A stretch of 64,000 nucleotides of DNA, from positions 133,824,200 to 133,888,199 of the forward strand of contig CM045770.1 in assembly GCA_025200525.1 (NCBI GenBank). Direction: 5' to 3'. The notes beneath the pieces are model-generated. The model had not been told where the DNA came from. It did not search any database and was given only the letters and a program-made list of their open reading frames with translations. The stretch's first letter is position 1, and every line of letters begins with the position of its first letter. This document shows, in pieces, positions 1 to 10,825 of the stretch. The position numbers and the translations under genes are program-made. This DNA is from Camellia lanceoleosa (lineage: Eukaryota > Streptophyta > Magnoliopsida > Ericales > Theaceae).

Positions 1-867
1 AAAAGGAAACCCACGGATATGTTTGTTTATATTTTAAAGAATATTTGACTATGACCTTATAAACAATTATGTTTTGTAAGTACCACCACGGGCGTCCCAC
101 ACCTTGAAGAACTTAAATAACCATTGGCCTCTGTTTGACCACTTTGTGGTCCTCTGTTTGTCATGGATCCATTGACCTTTGTTCTGTGCGGAGTTAAGTG
201 CTACACTATTATGGGAGCCGAATCTGTACGAGCCACCTTTTGAATCCATACCTCTGTTATGTACGGACCAAAGTACTGTGCGGAACTAAGTGCTACACTA
301 TTGTGGGAGCCACTTCTAGAATCCGTACGAGCCACCTCTTGAATCCGTACCTCTGTTCTAATTGTCACTTTTGTGACCTCTATTCTGTTCTGTTCTGTTC
401 TATTTTGTACCGTGGTTATGGTCATTTACTTACATAATTTATGTATTTCAGCTTCTGCCACTTAAATGATTTGTTTATGTAAATGTTTTGGCCTAACTAA
501 CGATCCATGGTTATTTCGTGTCCCTTATACTCTTGGTATAATATTTCTCACTCTGCCATGTGCTTATAATTTTTTACCAATTTTCAGGAAACAACACAAT
601 TCAGAAATAGCTTCTAAAAAGTCTTAGATGCGGGGCTGCGGAATAGACACACACAGCACTTTATTGATATTTTTATATGTAAATATCGACATTTTTGGTC
701 AATATATTTTGTAATAAAAATAGAAGCTCCAATGATTATTTTGGTACCCGTATTTGAATATTACTTCCGCTTGCGTGTATTGATTTGTTTAAGAATTGGC
801 CGGAGGTAACCTCAGTTACTGGCCATCACGATGCTTAACTCTTGGGTACGGGGAGCGGGTCGTGACA
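1..867 (+). mobile_element. 3' part of a Ty3/gypsy-type LTR, left end outside window
   Basis: The stretch ends in ACTGGCCATCACGATGCTTA followed by GGGTCGTGACA. The same closing pattern (ACTGGCCGGTTACG, then GGGTCGTGACA) ends the complete LTRs at 42728 and 53503 and the solo LTR at 18507. This suggests a related LTR whose start lies left of the window. No primer-binding site follows, so it is the 3' LTR of an element or a solo LTR. No intact coding sequence is seen in it. Confidence 0.5.
184..367. repeat. Two tandem copies of a 92-bp unit within the LTR fragment
   Basis: CTGTGCGGA, AAGTGCTACACTATT and GGGAGCC recur at a spacing of 92 bp, starting at 184 and 276. The phrase GTACGAGCCACC also recurs. 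Subrepeats of this kind are common inside long gypsy LTRs. Confidence 0.6.
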
Positions 868-1114
868 CAACAAAATCCCTGCCATGCTATGAAACAAACA
901 GATGGCAGAAGCCACATAATAAAAAAATAAAAATAAAAAAAATTAATCAGTTTGAAAGAAAATAATAAATATCTATATAATAAAACAGAACGTATTTTGA
1001 AAATATATAAAATGTATCAAAGATACATTTCATTCTAAGGGCTCAGATCAATTGTGATAATCATCAATGGTTGAGATTATGCTTCAATTCCCACCCAAAC
1101 ACTCGGTGCTCTCT

Positions 1115-1510
1115 CCCACCTACTTATGTCTCCTCCCCATTCCATCTTTATCTCCTCTCTGTTGCACGTCTCCTCTCATTCCCTCCTTATCTCTATCTCC
1201 CTCTTTGTTCCTCTTCTTTATCTTTTGCAGAGACGCTACCTCTCTCCTCTCTCAACCGATCTCTGCCTCTCTCCCTCTCCCTCCACCCTCTCACTCGCTG
1301 CCTTTCTCCCTCTCCCCCCCCTTTCGCAAAGACGCTACCTCTCTCATTCTCTCTCACCCGATCTCTGCCTTTCCCTCTCTCCCCCACCCTCTTATTCGCT
1401 GCCTCTCATCCTCCATCTGATCTTTACCTCTCCCCCTCTCCCCCCACCCTTCCACTCGTTGCCTCTCCCCCCTTTCGCAACCCTCCTACTCGCTTTCTGA
1501 AGGCTAGGGT
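1115..1510 (+). repeat. Pyrimidine-rich tract with diverged internal repeats, possibly a captured 5' leader
   Basis: Nearly pure C/T sequence with recurring modules such as CGCAAAGACGCTACC/GCAGAGACGCTACC and CTCACTCGCTGCCT. Long open frames exist in several registers only because stops are rare in CT-rich DNA. It runs into a sequence with a splice-donor-like end near 1615. I read it as leader sequence of a captured gene; it could also be simple low-complexity expansion. Confidence 0.5.
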
Positions 1511-1564
1511 TTCCGATTAAGAACCGTGAAACCTCTCTGCTTCAAACCCCGATTGGAGCTCTCC

Positions 1565-1660
1565 AGTAGAGCTACTTCAAAGCTACACCAAACCTGAGAT
1601 TTCTATCTATGCAAGGTAATATTTCTGTCTCTATTCCCCTTCTCTCTCTGCTGAAAGACA
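1565..1660 (+). repeat. 5'-UTR-like exon copy 1 with splice donor
   Basis: This ~95-bp block (GAGCTACTTCAAAGCTACAC through CAAG|GTAATA and a CT-rich tail) is repeated at 2570-2663. Both copies keep a GT donor context after GCAAG. It is probably an untranslated exon of the gene captured by Helitron 1. Confidence 0.5.
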
Positions 1661-2569
1661 ATCACAAAACAAAAATCAGAGTTTCACAACTCTTCCATGG
1701 AACTTCTAATTCAAAGAAAAAGAAAAAAGTGATTTCCAAATAAAATACATCAGATTACACCCCTTTTTTCCTCTTCTTTTATAAACTTCATAACCTAATA
1801 TAACTTCCTGACAAACTCTTCTGAAAGATTTAATCTCTATTTAACTGGGTATAGTTTCCTTCTCTTCGGCTTCACTTCCATTTGTATCATATAAATTTTG
1901 TGTGTTTCAAATAAAGACACTTGCCAACATAAAAATATTTATAAACTTAATTTTCTTGCTGAGGAAACGGGAAGACTGAAATACTGTTATGTTTTGGCTC
2001 GAGATTGCCCACGCACACCCTTATTATTTTTGAGAAAATAGAAGGAAATAGAGTAAGCATCTTGGCTCATTTGACTGGTTTCGGATTAAATGTATTTTCT
2101 TTGGTTCTCATGTAATGTAGAAACTTGAGGTTTAATGGTTTTGATCAACAATTATCATTCCTTCTTTTTTTCATTTTTTTTTTTTTTTCTTATCCCATTT
2201 CTTTGTAACCTCTTAGAGTCGCACCAACCAAGATGAAAAACAATTGACACCAGTGGCTGTGAAATCTATATCTAACATAGTTTTTGGTTTACTGGGCAAA
2301 TTGATTGTAATGTTGCTTCAACTTACGAACAGATCATTTCATCCTAAAAGATGAGATCCGTAGATTTAAATCTACATAACCAAACCTACGCCATTTTCCG
2401 ATTCAAGATTATTGATTACATAAATGGTAGGGAAGAGTTGAGAGGGAACTGCATATAAACTACACATCATTAGCTGCCCCAGGGTTAAAGTAGAAATAAT
2501 CTTCTTCACGGAAAAGATTTCTGGTTTATCATCCTTTCTGTTTCTGGTTCATGGTTTATTATTTGGTGA

Positions 2570-2663
2570 AATAGAGCTACTTTAGAGCTACACCAAACCT
2601 GAGGCTTCTATCTGTGCAAGGTAAGATTTTTGTCTCTATTCCCCTTCTCTCTCTGTTCCCCTT
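2570..2663 (+). repeat. 5'-UTR-like exon copy 2 with splice donor
   Basis: Second copy of the block at 1565-1660, about 1 kb downstream in the same orientation. It reads GAGCTACTTTAGAGCTACAC and ends in GCAAG|GTAAGA, a better donor than copy 1. The ~0.9 kb between the copies shows no coding sequence I recognise. Confidence 0.5.
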
Positions 2664-3536
2664 CGTTTTCTTCTCTTGCCATTTTCTGGTTCATTTCTGT
2701 TTATAAAAATATGCTGATCAACATTTGGTTCTCTTGCTGTTCATTTTTGCCATTTTCAATTATGATTTAATATAACTTGGTGACTAAAGAAAAATTTTAA
2801 GTTTGGTGAATGATGTGATGGCCAAAGAAAGAACACTCCGTAAAGGTGTTTTTCTTTATGGGTTTTATAGGTATGTTTTTAGTGTTGTCCCAAACTACTT
2901 TCAGAACTATAGAATCCAGATTGACAGTAAATCAAATTCGTTGGCAATACAACACAGAGGAAGCATCTAGGATGAAGACATGGGTGTTCGGATCAGTTAG
3001 ACAATCAATTAGCCAGTGACAGGTCTGTCACGAATCCACATGGGAACACCATCTAAAGGCACCTCACATTTTTCCAATACAAAAGCAAATAGAATGGGAT
3101 GGGCTGTAATAGAGGGTTAGCCCCACCTCTCAAATTTCAATTCCATAATTTTATTAATGAAAAAGTCTAGAAACACATAAACTGATCATATGAAAATTAT
3201 GTCCGATTTTTAGAAACGCAGAAACTAATCATATAAAGATTGCCTCTGATTTTTAGATTGGTTTCTATGCAAAGAGAAGTACTGTTTTATTTTTACAGAA
3301 TTGATCACTAAAATACAGTTACAATTTAGAATTATGAGGAGCAAAATTTCTAAGTGTAGTAGTTTATAATTATTCAATGACAAGCTCCAATGTTTAATAT
3401 CTGTAGTTATATTTTTTTTCCCGTATATCTTTTGTGATTAATATTATGATTAGTTTTATTATTGTTGAAACTATGATATGGGTAAAGGTAGAAATTTCAA
3501 ATATTCATGGATTTGGGTCATTTCTGTTTTTCTCAG

Positions 3537-3630
3537 GAGGCATCCAGGTGAAGCTATGTGGAATAGCTCAGTATGGTAATCTCATAGGTGTTACAATTGG
3601 ATACACAATAATGGCATCTATTAGTCTGGT
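3537..3630 (+). pseudogene. Single captured exon of an amino-acid permease (AAP family)
   Basis: The translated stretch GGIQVKLCGIAQYGNLIGVT and the following IGYTI..SISLV match the conserved transmembrane region of plant AAP transporters (proton-coupled amino-acid import at the plasma membrane). The acceptor TTTCTCAG precedes base 3537 and the strong donor GTGAGT starts at 3631, giving a 94-bp exon with intact splice borders. I see no other AAP exons upstream or downstream inside the Helitron. It cannot make a transporter and is best read as a captured gene fragment. The family call rests on this short but characteristic stretch. Confidence 0.75.
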
Positions 3631-4337
3631 GTGAGTATAATTTTAATGGACTTGCTTTTCGGTTTTGAATCTCCTTGTTAGTCTTTTATTGTCTTATTTA
3701 TAGTAGGGGGGAGAATTCTTCCCAATCCACTGTGTGAGTTGGAGGCTTTGTGGGGGTGTAGATATACCATAAAATGATTTAATTTGTTTATTTGTTATTT
3801 GTAAATTATTCATAAACAAAATTATATTAATTTAGTAATTATAATTATGTGATTTTATATATAAAAAAAAAATTGTGGATTATTTTTCAAATTATACTTA
3901 TCGTCTATTTTTTTAAGACAAATATATATGATGAAATAATGTAGTTATAATTATCTTATCAATCTAATTTTTCTCATAACTAATTTATACATACAATTTG
4001 AAAAAATGAACAATTCAAATTATCATAATAAAACTATATAACTAATTTAGTCTCTACCATTGTGTGATCTTTTTATGTTTTAGTGTAAGCAACAATGTTA
4101 TGAAGATGCAGGGGGTCAATGACCATTTGGCTATGCATTAAAGTGGAACATGAATAATATGATGGCTGAAATTTGGTTTTCAAATTAAATTTTATTTTTT
4201 GAATCTTTTATTTTTGTCTTTAATAAATTTTTTTCATGTTTTAAATTTTTTATTAGATGCACTTCATTCATATCTTTCCAGTGTCAAACATTTTAAAAAA
4301 TTCACTCCCTACTCTTTGAAAAGAAAAAAAATTTACA

Positions 4338-4366
4338 CCATGCCTTTAGGCACGGACATACGCTAG
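4338..4366 (+). other. Helitron 1 3' terminus: hairpin plus CTAG
   Basis: CCATGCCT (4338-4345), loop TT, AGGCACGG (4348-4355), then seven bases and CTAG (4363-4366). The stem has one A-C mismatch. This is the usual layout of a Helitron terminator. Confidence 0.75.
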
Positions 4367-4643
4367 TCTATATAATAAGGCACAAATGTTTTTGAAAATA
4401 TGTTAGAGACAATTGTCTTACTAGGACATTTTAATAGTCCTGATTCATTTCTATATTTAGATGGACAGCTGAGATGAAAACCTTCTCTCTCACCCTACCT
4501 GAATTTCCCGCCCAAGAGCCACAAACTTTGCAACCACCCATCCTTATCTTATCTGTCGCACCTCACCTTTCTATATTTTAAATTTCAAAACACACCCATC
4601 CACTCCCTACAAAAAAGGAATTTTGGATTAAGAGAAACCAAAA

Positions 4644-5699
4644 ATGCCGTTTTCAAAACTCTCACCCTTCCTTGCTCTATTTATTCTTTTCTTTCTTTTC
4701 TTCCAAACACCGACTTTTGCAGCCAAACTGGTAATTTGGCTTCCTCTAAATTTTGAAACCCAGTATGGTTGAAAAATTTTACCTCAAAATTCAATGTATA
4801 TCCCATAATTATATTTTTTTATTGTTTCTTTTAATATCCAATTTATGGACAGTTTTTTTTTTCCCCCTTCTTTTTTTCCATCTAATTGATGCTTATTAAC
4901 ATATCAAATACAGTCATATATAGTGTACATGGGAGTGCATTCACATGAACTAGAAGATACAAAGGCTACTGTTACCAAGGTGAAAGATTCACATTGCCAG
5001 TTTCTTGCACCCTTCTTGGGAAGGTATGGAATTTGGTATATTATATCTTTGCTTCTGTATATGGGAACAACTATACAAGTCACATTTTTTTTTTTTCAAA
5101 TTTAAAAATAATAAAAAAAACAATAATGACTTAGAACCCCCTTTTTTTCCCACCTCCTTGACCCGCTTTTCACCTGATTGGTCACTTTCTTTTTCTTTTT
5201 TTTTCCCTCCTCCTCCAATCACCACTTGCCACGTGTGGGGGGGGGGGGGGTGATTGAAGGGGGTCTCAATCATCACCCTAAAAAAAACTTACAATTTTTT
5301 TTTTTGAATTCTTTATTTTTATTTTTAATGAATTCTTAATTACGTAATTTTTTTTTAAAATATTTTTGGTCAATCTTGTGTAGATGAATTTTTAAATAAA
5401 TAAAAAAATTGAAAATGCCAAAATAATTAATTGTATTTTCTAAATTTTTAAAAAAAAATCAGTTCATCTCATCAAGTAAAATCTAAAAATTTAAAACTTT
5501 TTAAAAAATATGAAAAAAAAAATTCACTAAAAAAAATAAATAATTAAAAAAAAAAAAAAAACCTAAACTAAACTAAACATCCCTTTATAATGTTGGTGCA
5601 GTAGTGAGAAGGCCAAAGAGGCAATATTTTACTCTTACTCTTGAGATATCAATGGTTTTGCTGTAACTCTTGAGGACAAGGAAGCAGCAGCAATTGCAA
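4644..5699 (+). pseudogene. Captured 5' fragment of a subtilisin-like serine protease gene (SBT5-like)
   Basis: Exon 1 (4644-4730) encodes a signal peptide starting MPFSKLSPF with a hydrophobic core, ending at a GTAATT donor. Exon 2 (4914-5023) begins SYIVYMGVHSHELE, the start of the inhibitor I9 propeptide, and ends before GTATGG. Exon 3 (5602-5699) encodes SEKAKEAIFYSYS, a stop (5642-5644), then DINGFAVTLEDKEAAAIA and a donor GTACGT. Exon phases fit together. In intact plant subtilases this is the secretion signal and propeptide; the catalytic Asp/His/Ser domain is absent. The in-frame TGA and missing catalytic region make it a pseudogene, captured by Helitron 2. Confidence 0.8.
5237..5250 (+). 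repeat. Run of 14 G
   Basis: A 14-base G homopolymer in the second intron of the captured subtilase fragment, flanked by GTGATTGA and TCAATCATCAC, which are inverted relative to each other. Its length is likely to vary and to be error-prone in assembly. Confidence 0.7.
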
Positions 5700-6897
5700 G
5701 TACGTACAAACATTATAAAGTCTTGATGATGATGACAAGGCAGATATATTTGGGGTTTTTTTTTATGATGATGATGGCTTTGGTGAGAGAGAATAAGTGG
5801 CATCAGAGGCTTTTTGGATTGTGTGTTTCTAATCTTAGGATGTGTTTGGTTTTTTTTTTTTTTTTCTTTTTTTAAAGTTCTGTTTGTTCTTTATTTATAT
5901 AGATTTTTTTTCAATGTAGGGTTTGGATTTAATTTTTCAAAAAGTTTTGGATCTGAAATAATATTTAATCTTCATAAAATGGGTTTTGATTTTAGTTTGA
6001 TTTATGAAATGGATTTAATTCCTTAATGGAAAATGAGTGTTGATTTTTTATGATTTTGAAATGGGTGTTGAAAATATATTTGTTTGGTCTAATTTTTCAG
6101 AAATTATTTTTACACTGGTTTTCGTTTGTTATTACTCAATTTTTTTTCCTCCATATTTTAGTCAATTTTTTTGGGTACTTTTTAGATATATCAAAATTAG
6201 ATGTATTTAAAAAGTAAAATACGAAAAAAATTCATTAAAAAAATCCAAATAAAAATGCACAGATTTTTGTTTGAATTTTTTTTATTGTTAGAATTTTTTA
6301 ATATTTTAGTCAATTTGTTTTACTTTTCAAATATATTTAGATTAGGTGCATTTAAAAAGTACAAAAAAATGAGAAAAATACAAAAAAAAATCCAATAAAA
6401 TAAATGAAAATACCTTTAAAACAATTTTTGAAAAATCAAACCAAACAATTTATTTTTGTCAAATTAATTTCTATTTTTTCAAAAAAATCAAAAAATAATT
6501 TAAAAAATTAAACCAAACCGCTATATCATGTATTATTTTTAATATAAATTCAATAAAATTAATAATTTTAATAAAAAAATATTAACTTTGATATTAGAAT
6601 AATTTGAAGACATTTCATCATAAAATACTAATATTTAATTTTTTAATTTTTTTAATAAAAATTTAAATAAATTTAATGAGCTGAATTTTTAATACATATA
6701 ATAGCATTATAGTAGAAATTAAAATTTACTCACAAAACTTAAGAAAATTTGAAAAAGTTTTTGAAATGGATATTGAACTAAGGGACTCATCGCCACCTCC
6801 GCTCTGTGACTGTCCACCACTATTGAAAAGGAAAATCTTAACATTATGTTTTAATAATTTTATTTTAATTTATATTTTAATTTCATTATTAATTACA
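5700..6897. other. AT-rich Helitron filler, no gene seen
   Basis: Downstream of the subtilase exons the sequence is mostly A/T runs. Several short open frames are present, but none has a recognisable protein pattern. Confidence 0.5.
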
Positions 6898-6926
6898 CCG
6901 TACCTTCAGGCATGGGCATACACTAG
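6898..6926 (+). other. Helitron 2 3' terminus: hairpin plus CTAG
   Basis: CCGTACCT (6898-6905), loop TC, AGGCATGG (6908-6915), then GCATACA and CTAG (6923-6926), followed by T. The stem contains one G-T pair and one mismatch. The upstream ATTACACC and downstream CATAC are shared with the Helitron 1 end at 4338-4366. Confidence 0.7.
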
Positions 6927-6927
6927 T

Positions 6928-7616
6928 ATCTTACAAGTCATAACATTATTACATTAGTGTTTTTTCGTTTTGACTAAAGTAAAAATTGTTGATGTGCCTA
7001 AGCACATGAATAATTAATGATAAAATTTATATTTTAATATAAAAAATATAATAATGTCATGCAAATTAAAATATATATTTCATATAACTAATAAATTACT
7101 CATTAAAATGGATTAAAAGGAAAATAGTATAATTATGAAAAAATTATTGACAAATCCATTTCTAGGGGTGTATCACATTAGTCTCAAGGATTGTTTTATT
7201 TTTGTTGTAAAAACATGATTAAGGAAATTATTTAGTGAGAATAACAAATTGGTGTTTGAAAAAAATATATATATCATTTTTACCCACTAACAATGCACCT
7301 TCAGTCGCTGGAAAAATCATCAGAGGTGGCAGTGGTAGTTGGTGATGGTTGTGATATAAATCGGTAGATGGATTAGTTGGAACAATAAGTGACACGTGAA
7401 CAAATAAATGATATTAGATAAATAGGTGGACAAATAAATGACATGGATAGATAGATAGATAGATAGAATGAGACAAATAGACACATAGGCAGGGTTATAT
7501 GGTATTGAAATTGTTAGTCTTTATGGCCTCAAAAAACTTAGGACTGTTCCTCCAAAAGTTTCAAAATTGAATTTATGGCTAAAGTGCCTATAAATATGGA
7601 GTAGTGTTAGGGATAC
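6928..7616. other. No gene seen; short (GATA)n tract near 7446-7466
   Basis: AT-rich sequence without a recognisable gene. A short GATA microsatellite and the phrase AACAAATAAATGA, repeated with variation near 7399-7440, are the only structures noted. Confidence 0.5.
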
Positions 7617-7704
7617 CAAATTTTCTACCAAATAAATGACCAAATGTAAATTGTGGACCCCAAATAATGTGAACTATTTGGTCATTTATTTGGTAGAAAA
7701 TTTG
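7617..7704. mobile_element. 88-bp perfect fold-back element (MITE-like)
   Basis: CAAATTTTCTACCAAATAAA at 7617 is part of a 29-bp arm that is repeated perfectly as its reverse complement at 7676-7704, with a 30-bp loop between. The perfect stem suggests a recent tiny MITE or one end pair of a larger one. No target duplication was assigned. Confidence 0.6.
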
Positions 7705-7804
7705 AAATTTTATAGCATTTTCCATGAATATGTCATACTAATCATATTTTTTTCAAACTTTAAGAAATGTCAATACAATTTACTTCAAATAGAGTAACAA
7801 AAAA

Positions 7805-8183
7805 ATGGACATAACTCCTCTCCAATTACGGGAGAGTGTTGTTCGGCATTGGTGGCCCTGATTTGGTCCCATGTCGTAAATCCAAACCGTTCAATATGTA
7901 GAACTCGTTGAATATATATCATCTCTGCAAAAAATCACGTTAATTGGATATTGATGACCACTTGAGCAGATCACATTTTCAAATATAATTTTCAAAATAA
8001 ATTATGACAGAATTGTGATCTGATCAAATAGTTTTCGATATCCGATCAACGTGATTTTTTGCATGAATGATATACTCTACGGATTGTGCATAATAAACGA
8101 TTTGGATCATAAATATGAGCCCAAATCAAGGCCCACCAATGCCAAATAGTACACCCCAATAACTAGAGAGGAGTTGTGTCCAT
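7805..8183. mobile_element. ~379-bp long-inverted-repeat MITE
   Basis: The left end ATGGACATAACTCCTCTCC is mirrored at the right end by GAGAGGAGTTGTGTCCAT. The two halves pair imperfectly over most of their length (GCATTGGTGG against CCACCAATGC). Related sequences occur at 10826-11226, 14800-15110, 21297-21697 and 39890-40060. No coding capacity. The superfamily is uncertain because no clear target duplication was found. Confidence 0.65.
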
Positions 8184-8275
8184 GAAAAATGTGTAGATAT
8201 CTATATATACTACATACAGACGAAGAGGTGTGGTTTGAGATTCAGCTTTTTTTATCAACAGTTTTGAGTTCTTAA

Positions 8276-10211
8276 GAGATTATTTCATTTTTACCCCTAT
8301 ATTTTGTCACGATTTTCAATGACCCCCCAGACTACTCTTATTTTAACGTGTACCCCTATACTATTTAAGTTATTATCAATTTTGCCCCTGCAGTCAGATT
8401 TGAAACGGAAAAAGTTAAAAAATTTAATTTTGGCCCCAAATTTAAAAAAAAAGATGCAAATCCACCCTTTTCCTACCAGCAAACCACAACTAACAACCAC
8501 CACTTCAAGCCCTTCTATCTCCTTCGTCATAACTTCGTTTCGCCTAATTTTTATATCGTTGGATTCAACTCACGGTCTAGTTTTCGTATCACATCTCACA
8601 CGTCTTATTCTTCCTCTTTTTCCATGCTATCAGAACTCCGAAAGTCTATAAATAAATAAATAAAAAACCTTTTCTTCTAATTTTTTACTTTTCTTCGAGC
8701 CATCTTTCGAATTTCATATCTTTCTCGATTCTTCACGATTCTACTTCATTCTTTCGCCATTCTCTTCACCTCACTTCCTACTTCGCCCTACACTACCTCG
8801 CTTTCTCACTTCTTCGTGTAATGGGCAGTTCCGGTATGCTGAAAGTTGTCCGAAAACTAAATTCAAAAATTTCAAAAGTGAGAGTAAACGCAACCCACAA
8901 AATTAAAAAGAAAACGATCCCAAACCATGCATCCTAAAAGAGACATAACAGCACAATCAAAACACCGAATATTAGAAACCCAGAATTATAATTCATCAAA
9001 CAATCCAATTAATCAATAGAATAAAATAAAAAAAATTTAATTTTTTTAATTATAACAAGAGAAAAATCGATAACATCATGGTTGATCAACCTTATAACAT
9101 GGTGGTTGATCAACCGAAAAAAGCTACTTTTCATGATTTACCTGCTCATTGGGGCCAACTTGTTTAGATGCAATGCTCCATAACTACACATTTTTTAGAT
9201 CCTCTATTCATTAAATATGAGCTTTAAACTAGTCACAATACATGGCTGAGTTTGTGATCAGATATATAGAAATCACATAAGGTGTTGCAAATACAGCCAG
9301 AAGAGAGCACATAGCAGCCGCTTAAGGAACCTACTAGATTCCAATTGTTAGAGAAACTAAGAGGTAACACAAATTAGGTAACCATCAACAATAACACTAC
9401 TGTGAAAAGGAAAAAACTTGCAAGAGCTTTTTGGGCTGCAAGGAAGTACCCAGTAAGACCATGCAATGCTATATAGAAACATCTGCATTGAAGACCATAA
9501 ATCAAAACTTTGCATGTTTTGGTTGGAGGTTTTGAGTAGGTAAATTATGCAACTATAGGCAATTTAGGTATAAATGAAGAAGAAGAAGAAGAAGAATTGG
9601 GGAAGATAGAGAAGAAAGAAACAAAAGATTAATGTTTTGAAATTTTTGAAATTAGTTTTTGGACAACTTTCGGCATACCAAAACCGCCCATTACACGAAG
9701 AAGTGAGAAAGCAAGGTAGTGTAAGGCGAAGTAGGAAGTGAGGTGAAGAGAATGGCGAAACAATTAAGTAGAACTATGAAGAATCGAGAAAGATATGAAG
9801 TCCGAAAGATGGCTCGAAGAAAGTCTTTTTTTTTATCGAGTTTCGGAGCTACGATAGCATGCAAAAAAGAGGAAGAATGAAACGTGTGAGATGTGATATG
9901 AAAACTAGACCGTGAGTTGAATCCAAAGACATAAAAATGAGACGAAACGGAGTTATGACGAAGGAGATAGAAGGGCTTGAAGTGGTGGTTACAGGTGGTG
10001 ATTTGCTGGTAGGAAAATGGTAGGTCTGCATCTTTCTGTTGAAATTTGGGGCCAAAATGTAAATTTTTTAACTTTTTTCGTTTCAAATCTAACGGCAATG
10101 GTAAAATTGATAGTAACTTAAATAGCATAGGAGTACGCATGAAAATAAGAGTAGTCTAGGAGGGTCATTGAAAATCGTGACAAAGTATAAGAATAAAAAT
10201 AAAATAATCTC
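8276..10211. mobile_element. 1.9-kb fold-back transposon with ~0.6-kb inverted arms
   Basis: The left arm (about 8276-8880) starts GAGATTATTTCATTTTTACC. Its reverse complement forms the right arm (about 9640-10211), with matching blocks such as GTCACGATTTTCAATGACC and TTCGTGTAATGGGC. Flanking TAA triplets (8273-8275 and 10212-10214) fit a 3-bp target duplication, as in PIF/Harbinger elements. The ~760-bp core has no recognisable transposase; it holds a small direct repeat around GTTGATCAACC (about 9079-9114). Open frames in the arms are mirror copies and not convincing genes. A transcript through it could form a long hairpin. Confidence 0.65.
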
Positions 10212-10214
10212 TAA

Positions 10215-10825
10215 CTTTTTTATGAGGTGTATGTTACTAGGAATGACTTTTTAAAATTGTATAAAAAACGTAAATAATTGAGGTGTATGATTTGGTTTTT
10301 TTTTTTTTTTTTTTTTAATAACCTTTTAATTGACTTTTTTAGTCCAAGAAAAATCAACTTGCCATGATTGGAAAGAAACGAAGACAAAAAAATCTCTCTA
10401 ATGTTTGGTCAATAAGTAAGAAATAATAAAATAAGAAAAATGTTTGGGAATTCTAAATTATGAACTCTAGGGGATAGGCTCCACTTATTGATGTGATGTT
10501 TTGACTTTAGGTTTTTTTTTTTTTTTTTTTTTTTTTGAATTTCTACCTCATTAGTGCTCAATTAGAGCTTCAAAATTAGAGGGATAAATCATTGTTGATA
10601 AAATAAATAAATACAAATTAGAAATTGAGAGAGGAAATTTAAAAATTTTCTTATTTGGTCAGTTTTATATTTAGGGAAATTGAAAAAAATCAAATCAAAT
10701 CAAAGTTTGACCCTTATAATCTAAATTTTTATTTTTTAATTTATTTTCAATTTAAACCATTTGTTTAACAAAATAAACCATCATATTTAGCATAAATAAT
10801 AACATTTCCAAAATGGATTAGGCTT
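10215..10825. other. No gene seen; two long poly-T tracts
   Basis: AT-rich spacer with T runs near 10288-10317 and 10511-10536. The runs could be tails of old retroposons, but no body was recognised. Confidence 0.4.

Larger units (their letters stand above)
972..4366 (+). mobile_element. Non-autonomous Helitron 1, carrying an amino-acid permease exon
   Basis: The element starts with TCTATATAATAA directly after an A (971). It ends with CTAG after a short hairpin (4338-4355) and is followed by T (4367). A 5' TC, a 3' hairpin plus CTRR and A/T flanks with no target duplication are the hallmarks of Helitrons. The 5' end matches that of the neighbouring Helitron 2 (4367), and the two 3' ends also match. 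No Rep/helicase coding is present, so it depends on a partner. It carries a CT-rich leader-like stretch, a duplicated 5'-UTR-like exon and one amino-acid permease exon, as expected for gene capture. Confidence 0.7.
4367..6926 (+). mobile_element. Non-autonomous Helitron 2, carrying a subtilase gene fragment
   Basis: It begins TCTATATAATAAGGCAC immediately after the CTAG end of Helitron 1. It ends with hairpin CCGTACCT..AGGCATGG and CTAG (6923-6926), followed by T. Both termini resemble those of Helitron 1, so the two belong to one family and sit in tandem. The cargo is the 5' part of a subtilisin-like protease gene (4644-5699) followed by AT-rich sequence. No transposition proteins are encoded. 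An alternative reading is a single 972-6926 unit with an internal relic terminus. Confidence 0.65.

Noticed and set aside
1067..1520. Overlapping open frames up to 149 codons in three registers
   Set aside because: CT-rich low-complexity DNA lacks stops in all frames; Ser/Pro/Leu strings without any domain pattern.
5780..5818. A fourth subtilase exon suggested by ENKWHQRLFGL
   Set aside because: Resemblance to the ENKGRKLHTTRSW..FLGL block is too weak and no acceptor is clear.
5814..6398. AT-rich open frames of 65-70 codons
   Set aside because: Phe/Lys/Ile-rich composition, no family pattern, inside Helitron filler.
972..6926. Reading the region as one Helitron
   Set aside because: A full 3' terminus and a full 5' terminus meet at 4366/4367, which two tandem elements explain better; kept as an alternative.
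8304..10140. Open frames of up to 149 codons on both strands
   Set aside because: They lie in the mirrored arms of the fold-back element and are copies of each other; no protein family recognised.
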